Shown piece after piece: positions 1 through 9,225 of a stretch of 64,000 nucleotides of DNA. This stretch comes from Corallococcus macrosporus (GTDB lineage Bacteria > Myxococcota > Myxococcia > Myxococcales > Myxococcaceae), in contig NZ_JAFIMU010000002.1 in NCBI RefSeq assembly GCF_017302985.1, positions 434,001-498,000 of the forward strand. The letters run 5' to 3'. The translations under genes were made by a program, and so were the position numbers. Positions within the stretch are counted from its first letter, which is position 1. The number at the start of each line of letters is the position of its first letter. A model generated the notes under the pieces. That model ran no database searches. It was not told the origin of the DNA and saw only the letters and a program-made list of their open reading frames with translations.

Positions 1-658
1 CCTGGCGGCGGCGGGCGTGGGCACGCTGGGCGTGGTGGACGCGGACGTGGTGGACCTGAGCAACCTCCAGCGGCAGGTGCTGCACACCCTGGAGCGCCGG
101 GGCCAGCCCAAGGTCCAGAGCGCGAAGGCGGCCCTCGAGGCGCTCAACCCGGACGTGAAGGTGGTGCCCTTCCAGGAGCGGCTCACCAGCGCCAACGTGG
201 AGCGCATCCTCGCGGACTTCGACGTCGTGCTGGACGGCGGGGACAACTTCCCCACGCGCTACCTGCTCAACGACGCGTGCGTGCGCATGGGGATGCCCAA
301 CGTGCACGGCTCCGTGTTCCGCTTCGAGGGCCAGGTGACGACCTTCGTCCCCGGCCAGGGGCCCTGCTACCGCTGCCTCTACCCCGCGCCGCCCCCGCCG
401 GAGCTGGCGCCCTCCTGCGCGGAAGCCGGCGTGCTGGGCGTGCTGCCGGGGACCATCGGGATGCTCCAGGCCACGGAGGCCCTGAAGCTGCTGCTCGGGG
501 TGGGGGAGACGCTCGTGGGGCGGCTGCTCACCTTCGACGCGCTGGGCACGCGCTTCCAGGAGCTCAAGCTGCGCCGGGACCCGGAGTGCCCCGTGTGCGC
601 GCCGGGGGCGAAGGTGGAGCTCATCGATTACGAGCAGTTCTGCGCCACGGGGGCCTGA
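1..658 (+). CDS. ThiF/MoeB/HesA-family adenylyltransferase, 5'-truncated
   Basis: The gene runs in from before the window; the reading frame is open from base 2 and ends with TGA at 656-658. The visible 219 residues cover most of an E1-like ATP-dependent adenylyltransferase that activates the C-terminal glycine of a ubiquitin-like sulfur carrier (MoaD or ThiS). Visible are the end of the nucleotide-binding glycine-rich loop (GVGTLGVVD), the DADVVDLSNLQRQVLH segment, the DGGDNFPTRYLLND segment, and two CxxC pairs (CYRC and CPVC) that normally hold the structural zinc. The usual length is about 250-390 residues, so only the N-terminus is missing. MoeB, ThiF and MoeZ cannot be told apart from this fragment. 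No rhodanese domain follows, which argues against MoeZ/MOCS3. Confidence 0.88.
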   Translation, partial: LAAAGVGTLGVVDADVVDLSNLQRQVLHTLERRGQPKVQSAKAALEALNPDVKVVPFQERLTSANVERILADFDVVLDGGDNFPTRYLLNDACVRMGMPNVHGSVFRFEGQVTTFVPGQGPCYRCLYPAPPPPELAPSCAEAGVLGVLPGTIGMLQATEALKLLLGVGETLVGRLLTFDALGTRFQELKLRRDPECPVCAPGAKVELIDYEQFCATGA

Positions 659-796
659 AGGGCGCCGGTGGATGCATTTTCAGGGGCAACGGATTCGACC
701 GGCCCGCGTATGATGCCGCCAGCCTGGACCCTGGGGCGGTGGTGGAACGCGACCCGGGTCGGATACGAGAGCGGCAGCGGCAGGGAGACGACGGCG

Positions 797-1168
797 ATGT
801 CCGAGCAGAACGAGAACCAGGACACCAGGACGGGAGAGGACCGGCGCGACTCGCCCCGCGTCCCCATGCGCCTGAAGGTCGGCTGGGACGGGGCGGATGG
901 TTTCCTGGAGCGTGCGGGGGACCTGTCCCTGGGCGGTGTGGGCTGGGTGGGCGAAGCCCTGGACGAGGGGAAGGACGTGATGGTGCGCTTCACGTTGCCC
1001 TCGGCCTCCGAAGAGGCGGTGGTGAAGGGCAAGGTGCTGGCTCCGAAGGCCGGCATGTCCGGCCCGGTGGTGCGCGTGCGCTTCGTGGACCTGCCGGTGG
1101 AGCTGGAGCTGGCCATCGCCCGGCACCTGGACGAGCAGAGCAAGGACGAACCCCGGGGCGCCCGCTAG
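797..1168 (+). CDS. PilZ domain protein
   Basis: A 123-residue protein made almost entirely of one PilZ domain, a c-di-GMP receptor module common in myxobacteria. The two signature elements are visible: the arginine motif RDSPR near residues 18-22 and the DLSLGG motif (consensus D/NxSxxG) about 30 residues later. Both are needed for c-di-GMP binding, so the site looks intact. The ATG at 797 is preferred over longer in-frame starts because the domain begins about 15 residues later and the upstream residues look non-coding. There is no fused output domain. Its partner is unknown and is not revealed by the neighbours. Confidence 0.85.
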   Translation: MSEQNENQDTRTGEDRRDSPRVPMRLKVGWDGADGFLERAGDLSLGGVGWVGEALDEGKDVMVRFTLPSASEEAVVKGKVLAPKAGMSGPVVRVRFVDLPVELELAIARHLDEQSKDEPRGAR

Positions 1169-1225
1169 GGCGTTATCGGGATGGACGGGCGCCGGTGGAC
1201 GGCGTCCGACGTGAAGGAGGGCGGC

Positions 1226-1630
1226 ATGGCGGACGAGATTCCCTGGGAGCGGCTGTTCGAGGAGGCCCTGCGGGTGCGTCAGCGCGCGCACGTGCCGTAC
1301 TCGAAGTTCCCCGTGGGGGCCGCCGTGCTGTACGCGGACGGCTCCATCGTGGCCGGCTGCAACGTGGAGAACGCCACCTACGGCCTCACCGTCTGCGCGG
1401 AGCGCAACGCGTTCGTCGCGGGCGTGGCCCAGGGCCGTGAGAAGCCGGTGGCCGTGGCCGTCGTCGTGGACACCCCGGAGCCCTGTCCTCCCTGTGGCAT
1501 GTGCCGCCAGGTGATGGCCGAGTTCGCCGGGCCGGACCTTCCGGTGCGAAGCCGCACCCTGAACGGGCAGGAGGCGCGCTATCCGCTCAGCGAGCTGCTG
1601 CCGCACGCCTTCACCCGTTCCTTCCTCTAG
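1226..1630 (+). CDS. cdd: Cytidine deaminase
   Basis: A 134-residue protein of the small tetrameric cytidine deaminase class. It hydrolytically deaminates cytidine and deoxycytidine to uridine and deoxyuridine in pyrimidine salvage. The zinc ligands are visible as C57 in the CAER motif (E59 is the proton shuttle) and C90 and C93 in PCGMCRQ. The substrate-binding FPVGAAV and NVENATYG segments are also present. The start is fixed by AAGGAGG at 1214-1220, five bases before the ATG. The length matches the Bacillus-type enzyme. The amidohydrolase gene begins 12 bases after the stop, so the two are probably co-transcribed, and a shared role in nucleoside or base deamination is plausible. Confidence 0.95.
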   Translation: MADEIPWERLFEEALRVRQRAHVPYSKFPVGAAVLYADGSIVAGCNVENATYGLTVCAERNAFVAGVAQGREKPVAVAVVVDTPEPCPPCGMCRQVMAEFAGPDLPVRSRTLNGQEARYPLSELLPHAFTRSFL

Positions 1631-1642
1631 GACCTCTCTCAA

Positions 1643-2980
1643 GTGGACTTGCTTCTCACTGGCGCCACCGTCGTCACCATGAACCGCGACCGCGAGGTGC
1701 TGCCTCGCGCGGACGTGCTCGTGCAGGACGGGCGCATCGCGAAGGTGGGCCGGGGCCTGAAGGTGAAGGGCGCCCGCCGCGTCCTGGACCTCGCCGGGCA
1801 GGTGGTGATGCCCGGCCTCATCCACGGCCACCTGCACGCCTGCCAGACGCTCTTTCGCGGCCACGCGGACAAGCGCGAGCTGCTGGACTGGCTGAAGGAG
1901 CGCATCTGGCCCATGGAGGCGGCGCACGACGCGGCCTCCCTGCGCGCCAGCGCGGACCTCACCTTCGCGGAGCTCATCCGCTCCGGCTCCACGGCGGCGC
2001 TCGACATGGGCACCGTGCACCACTACGACGCCGTCTTCGAGTCCGCGCGCGACTGCGGCTACCGGCTCGTCGGTGGCAAGGCGATGATGGACTCCGGCGC
2101 GGAGGTGCCCGCCGGCCTGCGTGAGACGACGGCGGACTCGCTGTCGGAGAGCCTGGCGCTGATGGAGCGCTGGCACGGCACCCACGACAACCGCCTGCGC
2201 TACGCGTTCGCGCCGCGCTTCGCCCTGTCCTGCACGCCGGAGCTGCTGCGGGAGGTGGGCCGGCTGTCGCGGGAGAAGGGCGTGCGGATCCACTCGCACG
2301 CCAGCGAGAACCCGAAGGAGACGGAGGTCGTCCGTCAGGTGACGGGGCAGGACAACATCGCCTTCTTCCACGGGCTGGGGCTCACCGGGAACCACGTCAC
2401 GCTGGCCCACTGCGTCTGGGTGGAGGGCGACGAGCAGCGGCTGTTGCGTGAGTCCGGCACGGTGGTGTGTCACTGCCCGGGCTCCAACCTGAAGCTCGCG
2501 TCGGGCTACGCGCGCATCCCGGAGCTCTTGAAGGACGGCATCCCCGTGGCGCTGGGGGCGGACGGCGCCCCGTGCAACAACACGCTGGATTTGTTCCACG
2601 AGATGCGGCTCGCGTCCGTGCTGCACAACCCGCGTGTGGGCCCGGTGGCGATGACGCCCATGCACGTCCTGGAGATGGCCACGCTGCACGGCGCGCGCGC
2701 CCTGGGCCTGGAGGACGAGGTGGGCTCCGTGGAAGTGGGCAAGCGCGCGGACCTCACGGTGGTGGACACGCGCGGCTTCCACTTCTGCCCGCTGCCGGAG
2801 GACGTGACGGGGCCGCTGGTGTACTCGGCGCGCTCCACGGACGTGTCGCACGTGCTCATCGACGGCAAGCTGGTGCTGCGCGAGGGCGAATTGACGACGC
2901 TGGACGCGAACGCGGTGCTGACCAACGCCCGCACGCAGGCCACGAAGCTCTTCGCCCGCGCGAAGCTGCAGGCCTCCTAG
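1643..2980 (+). CDS. Amidohydrolase, TRZ/ATZ - adenosine/SAH deaminase-like family
   Basis: A 445-residue metal-dependent hydrolase with the composite N- and C-terminal beta-sandwich around a TIM barrel. The metal-binding HxH is seen as H63 and H65 in HGHLH. Further barrel ligands are in the HSHASE segment, the TLAHCVW segment and the GADGAPCNN segment (Asp). These are hallmarks of the 5-methylthioadenosine/S-adenosylhomocysteine deaminase, guanine deaminase and chlorohydrolase group. The exact substrate cannot be read from sequence. It starts with GTG at 1643, just downstream of cdd. The stop overlaps the stop of the convergent histidine kinase gene by four bases (CTAG). Confidence 0.85.
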   Translation: MDLLLTGATVVTMNRDREVLPRADVLVQDGRIAKVGRGLKVKGARRVLDLAGQVVMPGLIHGHLHACQTLFRGHADKRELLDWLKERIWPMEAAHDAASLRASADLTFAELIRSGSTAALDMGTVHHYDAVFESARDCGYRLVGGKAMMDSGAEVPAGLRETTADSLSESLALMERWHGTHDNRLRYAFAPRFALSCTPELLREVGRLSREKGVRIHSHASENPKETEVVRQVTGQDNIAFFHGLGLTGNHVTLAHCVWVEGDEQRLLRESGTVVCHCPGSNLKLASGYARIPELLKDGIPVALGADGAPCNNTLDLFHEMRLASVLHNPRVGPVAMTPMHVLEMATLHGARALGLEDEVGSVEVGKRADLTVVDTRGFHFCPLPEDVTGPLVYSARSTDVSHVLIDGKLVLREGELTTLDANAVLTNARTQATKLFARAKLQAS

Positions 2981-4392
2981 CGGCGCTGCCGGGCGGGCGT
3001 CGCGTCCGGGGCCGGCTGCGAGGCGCCCTGCGCGCGGGGCAGGCGCAGCACGAAGGACGTGGCCCAGCCCTCCGCGTCCTCCACCGCCAGCCGCCCGCCG
3101 TGGGCCTCCGCCGCCAGCCGGGAGAAGTACAGCCCCAGGCCGTAGCCCCGGCGGCCCTCCTTCTCGCGGCTGCCCTGCACGTACTTGTCGAAGAGGGACT
3201 CGCGCGCCTCCGGCGGGATGGCGATGCCGTCGTTGCGCACCGCCAGCCACTGCTGGCCTTCCGTCTCACCCGCCTCCAGGCGCACCCGTCCGCCGGACGG
3301 CGCGTAGCGGAGCGCGTTGGTGGCCAGGTTCTCCACCACGCGGATGAGCAGGCCCGCGTCGCCGACGAGCTGGAAGCCGGGCGGGCAGGACAGCTCCAGC
3401 CTGATTTTTCGCAGCCGGGCCGCGCCATCCAGCGAGCGGCGCACCTCGTCGAACAGCGGCGCCACCGGGAAGGGCTGCCTGCGCGGGGACAGCCGGCCCT
3501 GCTCCAGCCGGGGCACGTCCAGGAGGTCGCTGATCATCCGGTCCAGGCGCGCGGTGACGGCCAGGCCCGTGCGCACGGACTCCACCATGGGCGTGCCGAT
3601 GGGCAGCTCCTGCTCCATCCACGACAGCGACAGCGTCACGGCGGACAGGGGCGAGCGCAGGTCGTGCACCAGGAACTGCATCAGCTGTTCTTGATGGGCC
3701 TGGAGCGCCTCCAGTTGGGCGTTGCGCGCGTGGGCCTCGGAGAGCATGCGCTCGATGGTGCGGTGGGCGTCCTCCACGTCGTGGGTGCGGCGCGCCTCCA
3801 GCTGCCGGGCCACCTCCGCGTGCGACAGGTCCATTGCCAGCTGCCGCAGCCGTCCGGTGCCGTAGTGGCTCACCGCCGCCACCAGCACCAGCGTCACCGC
3901 GGCCACGACCATGGCGCCCGGGCCCACGCCCGCCTGATGCATGAGGACGGCCTGGGTCAGCGACGCCAGGCCCGCCGTGCCGTAGACGAGCCAGGGCATC
4001 AGCTCCAGGCCGGACAGCGCCACCACCAGCGCGAACAGCCCCAGGCTGAAGCCCGCCACGCCCGCAGGGAAGGGCGACACGGGCAGGGCCAACTGCTGGA
4101 GGCCGAACACCAGCCCCACGTCCACCAGCGACTGTACGACGCCCAGCTGCTTCGTCAGCGGCTTGAAGCGCAGCGCGAACAGCAGCGCCACCACGCCGCC
4201 GTAGCAGAGCAGCAGCGGCGGGTAGTGGGCCCAGTCCCGGGCGCCCGTCAGCCACAGCCCCAGGCTGACGGCGAAGAACACGGCCGTGCCCACCAGCCGC
4301 ACCGCCGCCCCGGCGCCCAGGACGCGCCGCCTCTGGGCGGCCACCACCCGTGCAAGCTCATTCTCGAAGGCGACGGGAGGAGTCGGGTCCAT
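2977..4392 (-). CDS. Membrane sensor histidine kinase
   Basis: A 471-residue sensor kinase. The N-terminal 175 residues hold about five or six hydrophobic segments and no periplasmic domain, so the input is probably membrane-borne or intracellular. A coiled-coil linker (about 185-235) follows. The HisKA dimerisation domain carries the phospho-acceptor H243 in HDLRSPLS. The ATPase domain shows the N box (ENLATNALRY), an imperfect G1 region and the G2 box GYGLGLY. The ATG at 4392 is chosen because the hydrophobic region follows soon after and the upstream extension is Arg-rich and unlikely. No response regulator gene is adjacent, so it is an orphan kinase by position. Confidence 0.88.
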   Translation of the reverse strand: MDPTPPVAFENELARVVAAQRRRVLGAGAAVRLVGTAVFFAVSLGLWLTGARDWAHYPPLLLCYGGVVALLFALRFKPLTKQLGVVQSLVDVGLVFGLQQLALPVSPFPAGVAGFSLGLFALVVALSGLELMPWLVYGTAGLASLTQAVLMHQAGVGPGAMVVAAVTLVLVAAVSHYGTGRLRQLAMDLSHAEVARQLEARRTHDVEDAHRTIERMLSEAHARNAQLEALQAHQEQLMQFLVHDLRSPLSAVTLSLSWMEQELPIGTPMVESVRTGLAVTARLDRMISDLLDVPRLEQGRLSPRRQPFPVAPLFDEVRRSLDGAARLRKIRLELSCPPGFQLVGDAGLLIRVVENLATNALRYAPSGGRVRLEAGETEGQQWLAVRNDGIAIPPEARESLFDKYVQGSREKEGRRGYGLGLYFSRLAAEAHGGRLAVEDAEGWATSFVLRLPRAQGASQPAPDATPARQRR

Positions 4393-4672
4393 GCGACACT
4401 CTCGTTTTCCCCGCTTCCTCTCCGCCCGGCAAGTTCGTGGCCGCATCGTCTTTCACGACCCCGGGTGGACCCCTAAGGACACGGAGTGGCGGGTGGGGGC
4501 TGTCTGGAGGCCCTGGCGCCGGCCGGGCTGGCGGGCGGTGGGTTCAAGGGGGCAATCATCCGCCCGGGGCAGGCGTAGTCACGGTGACACGCGCCTTGCG
4601 GCCGGATGCTTGTGAGCGTCGGAGTTCGTGTAAGGTGGCTGGGATTACGCACAGGCGGAGGTGAGAGCCGAC
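4393..4672. other. Divergent intergenic region (histidine kinase / pspA)
   Basis: This 280-base gap separates the leftward kinase gene from the rightward pspA gene and must hold both promoters. A perfect short inverted repeat, GTCAC-G-GTGAC, lies at 4578-4588 and could be an operator. A weak -35/-10-like pair for pspA is TTGTGA at 4610 and TAAGGT at 4631, but the spacer is only 15 bases. No coding potential was found. Confidence 0.4.
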
Positions 4673-5410
4673 ATGTGGCAGCGATTCAAGAGAGCGATGC
4701 GGAGCTTCGCGGGCTTCTTCGTCTCCTCCATCGAGGATCCGGAGTTGATTCTCGAGCAGAACATCCGTGACCTGAACGACCAGGTCCCCAAGATGAACGA
4801 GTCCATCGCCATGGTCCGGGCGAATGTGACGCTGCTCGAGAAGGAGAACATGAAGTACCAGCAGGACGTGCGGGAGCTGACCGCCAAGGTGAAGGCCGCC
4901 ATCCAGGCGGGCCGAGACGACCTGGCCGGCACCTACGCGACCAAGCTGCAGGGTGAGAAGGAAGCCCTCGCGCGCAACCAGGCGCAGTTGGACATCGCGA
5001 AGCAGGCCTACGAGAAGGCCCTGAACGTCAAGAAGGCGTTCATGCGCGAGAAGGACCGCAAGACCCAGGAGGCGATGAACGCCGTCCGGGACGCCCGGCG
5101 CGCCAAGTGGCAGGCGAAGGTCGCCGACACGATGGAGTCCTTCACCGTCGCGGGCGTGGACTCCACGCACGACGAGATGCTCCGCAAGGTCCAGGAGAAG
5201 ACGGCCATCAACGAGGCGCGCATGCAGATGGCGCTGGAGTCGGTGGACCACCAGGCCGCGGCCATCGAGGAAGAGGCGGAGAAGATCCAGGGCGACGAGC
5301 TGGTCAAGCAGTTCAAGATGGAGATGGGCCTGCTGGACAGCCCCGCGCCGGTGTCGGACGTGGGCGCGGGTCCGGAAAAGACCATCGGCAAGAAGGTGGA
5401 GATCAAGTAG
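4673..5410 (+). CDS. pspA: PspA/IM30 (Vipp1-like) family protein
   Basis: A 245-residue protein that is almost wholly alpha-helical coiled coil and begins with the amphipathic helix [16 protein letters not shown], typical of PspA/IM30. The [20 protein letters not shown] region is the conserved start of the first long coil. PspA-family proteins bind stressed inner membranes and assemble into ESCRT-III-like rods. The ATG at 4673 is chosen over a GTG at 4661 because the amphipathic helix begins there; GGAGG lies just upstream. No pspBC or pspF genes are nearby. Instead it heads a three-gene cluster with a periplasmic-binding-like protein and a coiled-coil protein, so the regulation differs from the E. 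coli psp system. Confidence 0.9.
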   Translation: MWQRFKRAMRSFAGFFVSSIEDPELILEQNIRDLNDQVPKMNESIAMVRANVTLLEKENMKYQQDVRELTAKVKAAIQAGRDDLAGTYATKLQGEKEALARNQAQLDIAKQAYEKALNVKKAFMREKDRKTQEAMNAVRDARRAKWQAKVADTMESFTVAGVDSTHDEMLRKVQEKTAINEARMQMALESVDHQAAAIEEEAEKIQGDELVKQFKMEMGLLDSPAPVSDVGAGPEKTIGKKVEIK

Positions 5411-5443
5411 GTCTCCCCCCATGAAAGGGGCCGACGCACACGG

Positions 5444-6631
5444 ATGAAGCTGCACCGCGGACCCGGCCTCTTTCTCTTCCTCGCGCTCTGTCTGCTGGGC
5501 GCGGGGTACGTCTTCGCCTCGCGGGCGGGTTACCTCGACCGCCTGCAGGCGCGCTTCTTTCCCTCCACCCGTGAGGCGGTGCGGCTGTCCCCGGGCGACT
5601 TCCCGGCGGGCGTCGCGGCCCCGGTGGCGGACGTGGCCTCCGTGCCACTGCGTCCCGTGCTCATCGGCTTCACCCCGCGTGGCTCGGCCTCCGCGCTGCT
5701 CGTGGCCACCGGCGGCGCCACCACGCTGGACAACCCCGCCACGCCCCCCGGCGCCGCGCAGGGGCTGCTCAAGACGGCGTACGCGCTGGATGCCCGCGCG
5801 GTGCTCTTCGCTCGCGAGGAGGAGCTGAAGCAGGCCCTGTCCGTGGGCGCGGAGAACGGCGGTGTGGACATGGCGGCCCTGTCGGTGGACCGGCTCGCGT
5901 CGTGGGCGCCCACCTTGAGGGACGCGGCGCCGCGCACGGTGCTGCTCGTGGGGCGCAGCCGGGGCCAGGAGGCCATGGCGGCGGTGGGCGTGCCGGACCT
6001 GGCCGGCCTGCGCGGCAAGCGGGTGGGCGTGTATCCGGGCGGCTCGTCGCACTACTTCGCCCTCTGGGTGCTGGCGCGCGCGGGGCTGCGCACCTCGGAC
6101 GTGCGGTGGGTGGACCTGCCCTCCACGCTGGACGCGGGCCGCGCGCTCCGGGAGGGCCGGGCGGACGTGGTGGTGGGGCTGTGGGGCGACGTGGAGCTGG
6201 CGGCGAGAGACAGGGGCGGCAAGGTGCTGGCCACCACGGCGGACGCGCCGCACCTGCTGGCCACGGTGCTGGTGGCCCGGGGCGACTTCGCGGCGCGCTA
6301 CCCGGACGCGGTGCGGCGGGTGCTGCGTGGACTTCTGGACGCGGGGCAGGGCGTGCTGAAGGACCCGGCGGCCGGGGCGCGGCTGTTGGGCGAGGTGGCG
6401 CCCTACCTGGGCGACCCCACGGAGGCCATCCGGAGCGCCCCGCCCGCCACGCTGGCGGACAATCGGGCCTTCTTCGGACTTTCCGGCGAGGCGCCGGTTA
6501 CCTATGACGAGCTCTTCCAGAGCGCCGCGGCGCTCTTCCAGAAGCTCAAGCGTGGGACGGCGCCCCCACCCGCGGAGGACACGCGGGACCTGGGCGCGCT
6601 GAAGTACGTCTCCGAGGCGCGGGGGCCGTAG
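5444..6631 (+). CDS. NMT1/SsuA-like periplasmic substrate-binding protein
   Basis: A 395-residue protein with one N-terminal hydrophobic segment (about residues 8-25, signal anchor or signal peptide), then a two-lobed binding-protein fold. Recognisable pieces are the opening VLIGFTP strand, [22 protein letters not shown] (second-lobe start), [14 protein letters not shown], and the [15 protein letters not shown] helix. These fit the NMT1/TauA/SsuA class of ABC-transporter binding proteins. No ATPase or permease gene accompanies it, and it sits 33 bases after pspA. It may act as an extracytoplasmic sensor rather than a transporter subunit. The ligand is unknown. Confidence 0.65.
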   Translation: MKLHRGPGLFLFLALCLLGAGYVFASRAGYLDRLQARFFPSTREAVRLSPGDFPAGVAAPVADVASVPLRPVLIGFTPRGSASALLVATGGATTLDNPATPPGAAQGLLKTAYALDARAVLFAREEELKQALSVGAENGGVDMAALSVDRLASWAPTLRDAAPRTVLLVGRSRGQEAMAAVGVPDLAGLRGKRVGVYPGGSSHYFALWVLARAGLRTSDVRWVDLPSTLDAGRALREGRADVVVGLWGDVELAARDRGGKVLATTADAPHLLATVLVARGDFAARYPDAVRRVLRGLLDAGQGVLKDPAAGARLLGEVAPYLGDPTEAIRSAPPATLADNRAFFGLSGEAPVTYDELFQSAAALFQKLKRGTAPPPAEDTRDLGALKYVSEARGP

Positions 6632-6660
6632 AGCGGCCCGAGAGGGAAGGGGAGTCGGAC

Positions 6661-7467
6661 GTGGCGAAGACACCGAACTACATCAAGGCCGCGTTCCTCC
6701 TGCCGGCCAACCTGGTGGGGCTGACGACGGCGGCCATGTCCAGCGCCGTGACGCAGGAGCCGCTGCCCATGATGGTGGCGCTGGGCGTGGAGGGCGTCTA
6801 CCTGGCCGTCCTGTCGTCCATGAAGCGCTTCCAGCGCGCCGTGCGGGCGCAGCAGCCGGACAACCCGGAGGCCGCGCGCGCGGCGGTGGACTCGCTGCTC
6901 GCGGACCTGGCGCCGTCGCAGCGCGACCACTACCAGCAGCTGGTGGGGCTGAAGGAAAAGATTCTGGCCAACTACCGCAAGCTGCCCGCCGGGCGCGTGC
7001 TGGCCGCGAGCAGCGAGCCCAAGCTGGACGCACTGCTCACGTCCTTCCTGCGGCTCATCTCCGCGCTCAACCAGTACCGCACGTACCTCAACGGCTCCGA
7101 CCGCGAGCACCTGACCGCCGAGGTCACGGCGCTGGAGGCGGAGGTCGCCGAGGAGCCCAACCCGCGCCTCAAGGACGTGAAGGGCAAGCGCGTGGAGATT
7201 TTGCGCAAGCGCCTGATGCGCTTCGACCAGGCGGGCGAGAGCCGCGAGGTGGTGAGCCACCAGCTGGCCGGCATCGAGGACCTGCTGCGGCTGACGCACG
7301 AGCAGTCCATCGCCATCCGGGACCCGGAGAGCGTCAACCGGCAGCTGGACGTGCTCTCCGCGGAGACGGAGGCCACGGACGAGACGGTGCGCCAGATGGA
7401 GCGCTTCCTCGACTTCACCGAGGAGACGTCCGCGCCCCTGCCGCACGGCGGCACCCGCGTGCGGTAG
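6661..7467 (+). CDS. Uncharacterised helical protein of the pspA cluster
   Basis: A 268-residue protein starting with GTG at 6661, 29 bases after the binding-protein gene. It has a short hydrophobic stretch near the N-terminus (about residues 10-45, [14 protein letters not shown] and [13 protein letters not shown]) that could be one or two weak membrane segments. The rest is a charged helical domain rich in Leu, Glu and Arg, consistent with coiled coil. I do not recognise a family. Its spacing after pspA and the binding protein suggests one transcription unit and a role at the inner membrane during envelope stress; that is inference from position only. Confidence 0.7.
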   Translation: MAKTPNYIKAAFLLPANLVGLTTAAMSSAVTQEPLPMMVALGVEGVYLAVLSSMKRFQRAVRAQQPDNPEAARAAVDSLLADLAPSQRDHYQQLVGLKEKILANYRKLPAGRVLAASSEPKLDALLTSFLRLISALNQYRTYLNGSDREHLTAEVTALEAEVAEEPNPRLKDVKGKRVEILRKRLMRFDQAGESREVVSHQLAGIEDLLRLTHEQSIAIRDPESVNRQLDVLSAETEATDETVRQMERFLDFTEETSAPLPHGGTRVR

Positions 7468-7569
7468 GGCAGGCACCTGTTCACCGTGGCACCTTGCGGG
7501 CGTAGCGAGGGCCCGGGATGGCGCACGAATAGATTGACTCTCCGCCGAAGGCATCCTGTCCTGACGCCC

Positions 7570-9225
7570 ATGCTCCGCCGCGTTGGGTTCCTCCCGTTGG
7601 TCCTGCTGTTGGTCGTGTTCGCCGGCTGCTCGCGCTGCGGGAAGGAGGCGGCGGGGCCGGCGGATTCGCCCCGGGGCGTGTCGCGCTACCTGCCGCGCAC
7701 CGCGCAGGCGGCCGTCGTCATCGACGACCTGGGCACGCTGGGCGAGAAGCTCGCGCGCTTCCAGAACCTCAAGGTCGCTTCGTTCGTCGCGCAGCTTCAG
7801 AACTTCCCTTCCGCGGAGCGCTACGTGTCCGCGGTGATGCGGCAGGTGGGCGTGGACCTGCGCAGCAGGAAGGCGCTGGAGGACGCGGGCATCGACCCGA
7901 AGCGCGGCGCGGGCGCGGCCTTCCTCGGCGGCACGCAGGCGGTGTCCGTCATCGGCGTGAAGGACGCGGACAAGCTGAAGGCGACCTTCGCCACCTTCGC
8001 CCGCTCGCGCCTGGGCGCGACGGAGGAGAAGGACACGAAGGTGGATGCCGGGCGGCTCGTCACGTTCAACCGTCCGGGCTCCACGGAGCCGCTGCTGGGC
8101 ATGCTCTTCCTCAAGCACGACCTGGTGCTCCTGTCCGCGGGCGCGTCGGTGGCGCGGCTGACGGAGCTGGCGGCGCTGCCGGAGGAGCAGTCCCTGGCGA
8201 AGGAGCCGGTGCTGGAGGCGTCCCTCAAGCGACTCTCCGGCGACCGCGACTTCCACGTGTGGCTGCCGGGTGGCTCGGGCCTGTTGCCCGCGGGCACGGT
8301 GCAGGGCCTCACCTTCACGGGCCACATCGAGGAGCGCGCGGTGACGCTGCGCGCGGACGCGCCGTGGCCGGACACGCAGGCATCGCTCGCGGCGCTGGAG
8401 CCCAAGGGCGGTGAGGCGCTCGCGGGCTGGCTGCCGCAGGACAGCTTCCTGGTCGCGCGCTACCGGGGTGACCCCGCGCAGCTCGACGGCGTGTGGCCGT
8501 ACCTGGCCGGCTCTCAGGTGACGCGCGCGGTGCAGAACGCGGGCTTCGACGTGAAGGCGGAGGTGCTGGACAACCTCAAGCCGGGCATGGTGTTCGCGCT
8601 GTCGCTGTCGCCCACCGTCAACCTGTCCTCGGGCATGCCGGACCTGGACCTGCGGCGGACGAACCCGTTCCGCTTCATCAACCTGGTGGCGCTCGCGGAG
8701 GTGAAGGACGTGGCGAAGGGGCAGGCCACGCTGGACAAGGTCCCCGGATTCGCGGGCGGCTTCGGCGCGAAGGTGGAGCCCACGGACATGAATGGCCAGA
8801 AGGCCTACCTCACGTCGTACCGCGCGGGCGAGGGTGCGCACTTCGCGCTGTCGAAGGACGGCAAGCTGGTGCTCGCGGGCCCCCGGGCGCGCCTGGAGTC
8901 GACGCTGGCCTCGCTCGCGCAGCCGGCCGGTGCGGGCCCCGTGTCGGAGGACCTGAAGGCGGTGGGCAAGGACGCCGCGCTGGTGGTGCTCCTGGACCTG
9001 CGCCGGCTGTCGGACGCCGTGAAGGCGCTGCCGTCCGCCGCGTGGGGCATTGGCGGCTTCGCCATCAAGGCCACCACGGTGCGCTGGCTGGACGCCACGG
9101 ACGACCTGCGCGCGGTGACGCTGGCCCTGTCGCGCAAGGACAAGGCGCTGCAGGCGGAGGTGTCCCTGCGGCTGACGCCGGCGCCCGCTGGCTCCACGAC
9201 GACCACCACCCCGGCCACGCCTTGA
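7570..9225 (+). CDS. Large predicted lipoprotein of unknown function
   Basis: A 551-residue secreted protein. The N-terminus has a hydrophobic stretch ending in VVFAGC, a plausible lipobox with lipidation at Cys17. The mature part starts with a typical 'protein fraction' pattern (SRYLPRTAQAAVVIDDLGTLGEKL) and has two or three similar alpha/beta units, resembling DUF3352-type proteins; I cannot confirm a family. The ATG at 7570 is chosen because the signal sequence starts there. The stop codon overlaps the TTG start of the ABC ATPase gene. It is thus the first gene of a coupled ABC/FtsX operon and may be the extracytoplasmic partner or cargo of that transporter. Confidence 0.75.
   Translation: MLRRVGFLPLVLLLVVFAGCSRCGKEAAGPADSPRGVSRYLPRTAQAAVVIDDLGTLGEKLARFQNLKVASFVAQLQNFPSAERYVSAVMRQVGVDLRSRKALEDAGIDPKRGAGAAFLGGTQAVSVIGVKDADKLKATFATFARSRLGATEEKDTKVDAGRLVTFNRPGSTEPLLGMLFLKHDLVLLSAGASVARLTELAALPEEQSLAKEPVLEASLKRLSGDRDFHVWLPGGSGLLPAGTVQGLTFTGHIEERAVTLRADAPWPDTQASLAALEPKGGEALAGWLPQDSFLVARYRGDPAQLDGVWPYLAGSQVTRAVQNAGFDVKAEVLDNLKPGMVFALSLSPTVNLSSGMPDLDLRRTNPFRFINLVALAEVKDVAKGQATLDKVPGFAGGFGAKVEPTDMNGQKAYLTSYRAGEGAHFALSKDGKLVLAGPRARLESTLASLAQPAGAGPVSEDLKAVGKDAALVVLLDLRRLSDAVKALPSAAWGIGGFAIKATTVRWLDATDDLRAVTLALSRKDKALQAEVSLRLTPAPAGSTTTTTPATP

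Noticed and set aside
2977..2980. Convergent stop-stop overlap (CTAG) read as a frameshift
   Set aside because: Both protein C-termini are complete and normal; overlapping stops are common in compact genomes.
680..3250. 856-residue open frame on the minus strand
   Set aside because: It lies antisense to the PilZ, cdd and amidohydrolase genes, whose protein families are clear; the predicted protein is His/Arg/Gln-rich without domain features, as expected of a shadow in a high-GC genome.
7480..7510. Sigma-54-like TGGCAC...TTGC near 7490
   Set aside because: The two halves are too close; spacing does not allow a -24/-12 promoter.
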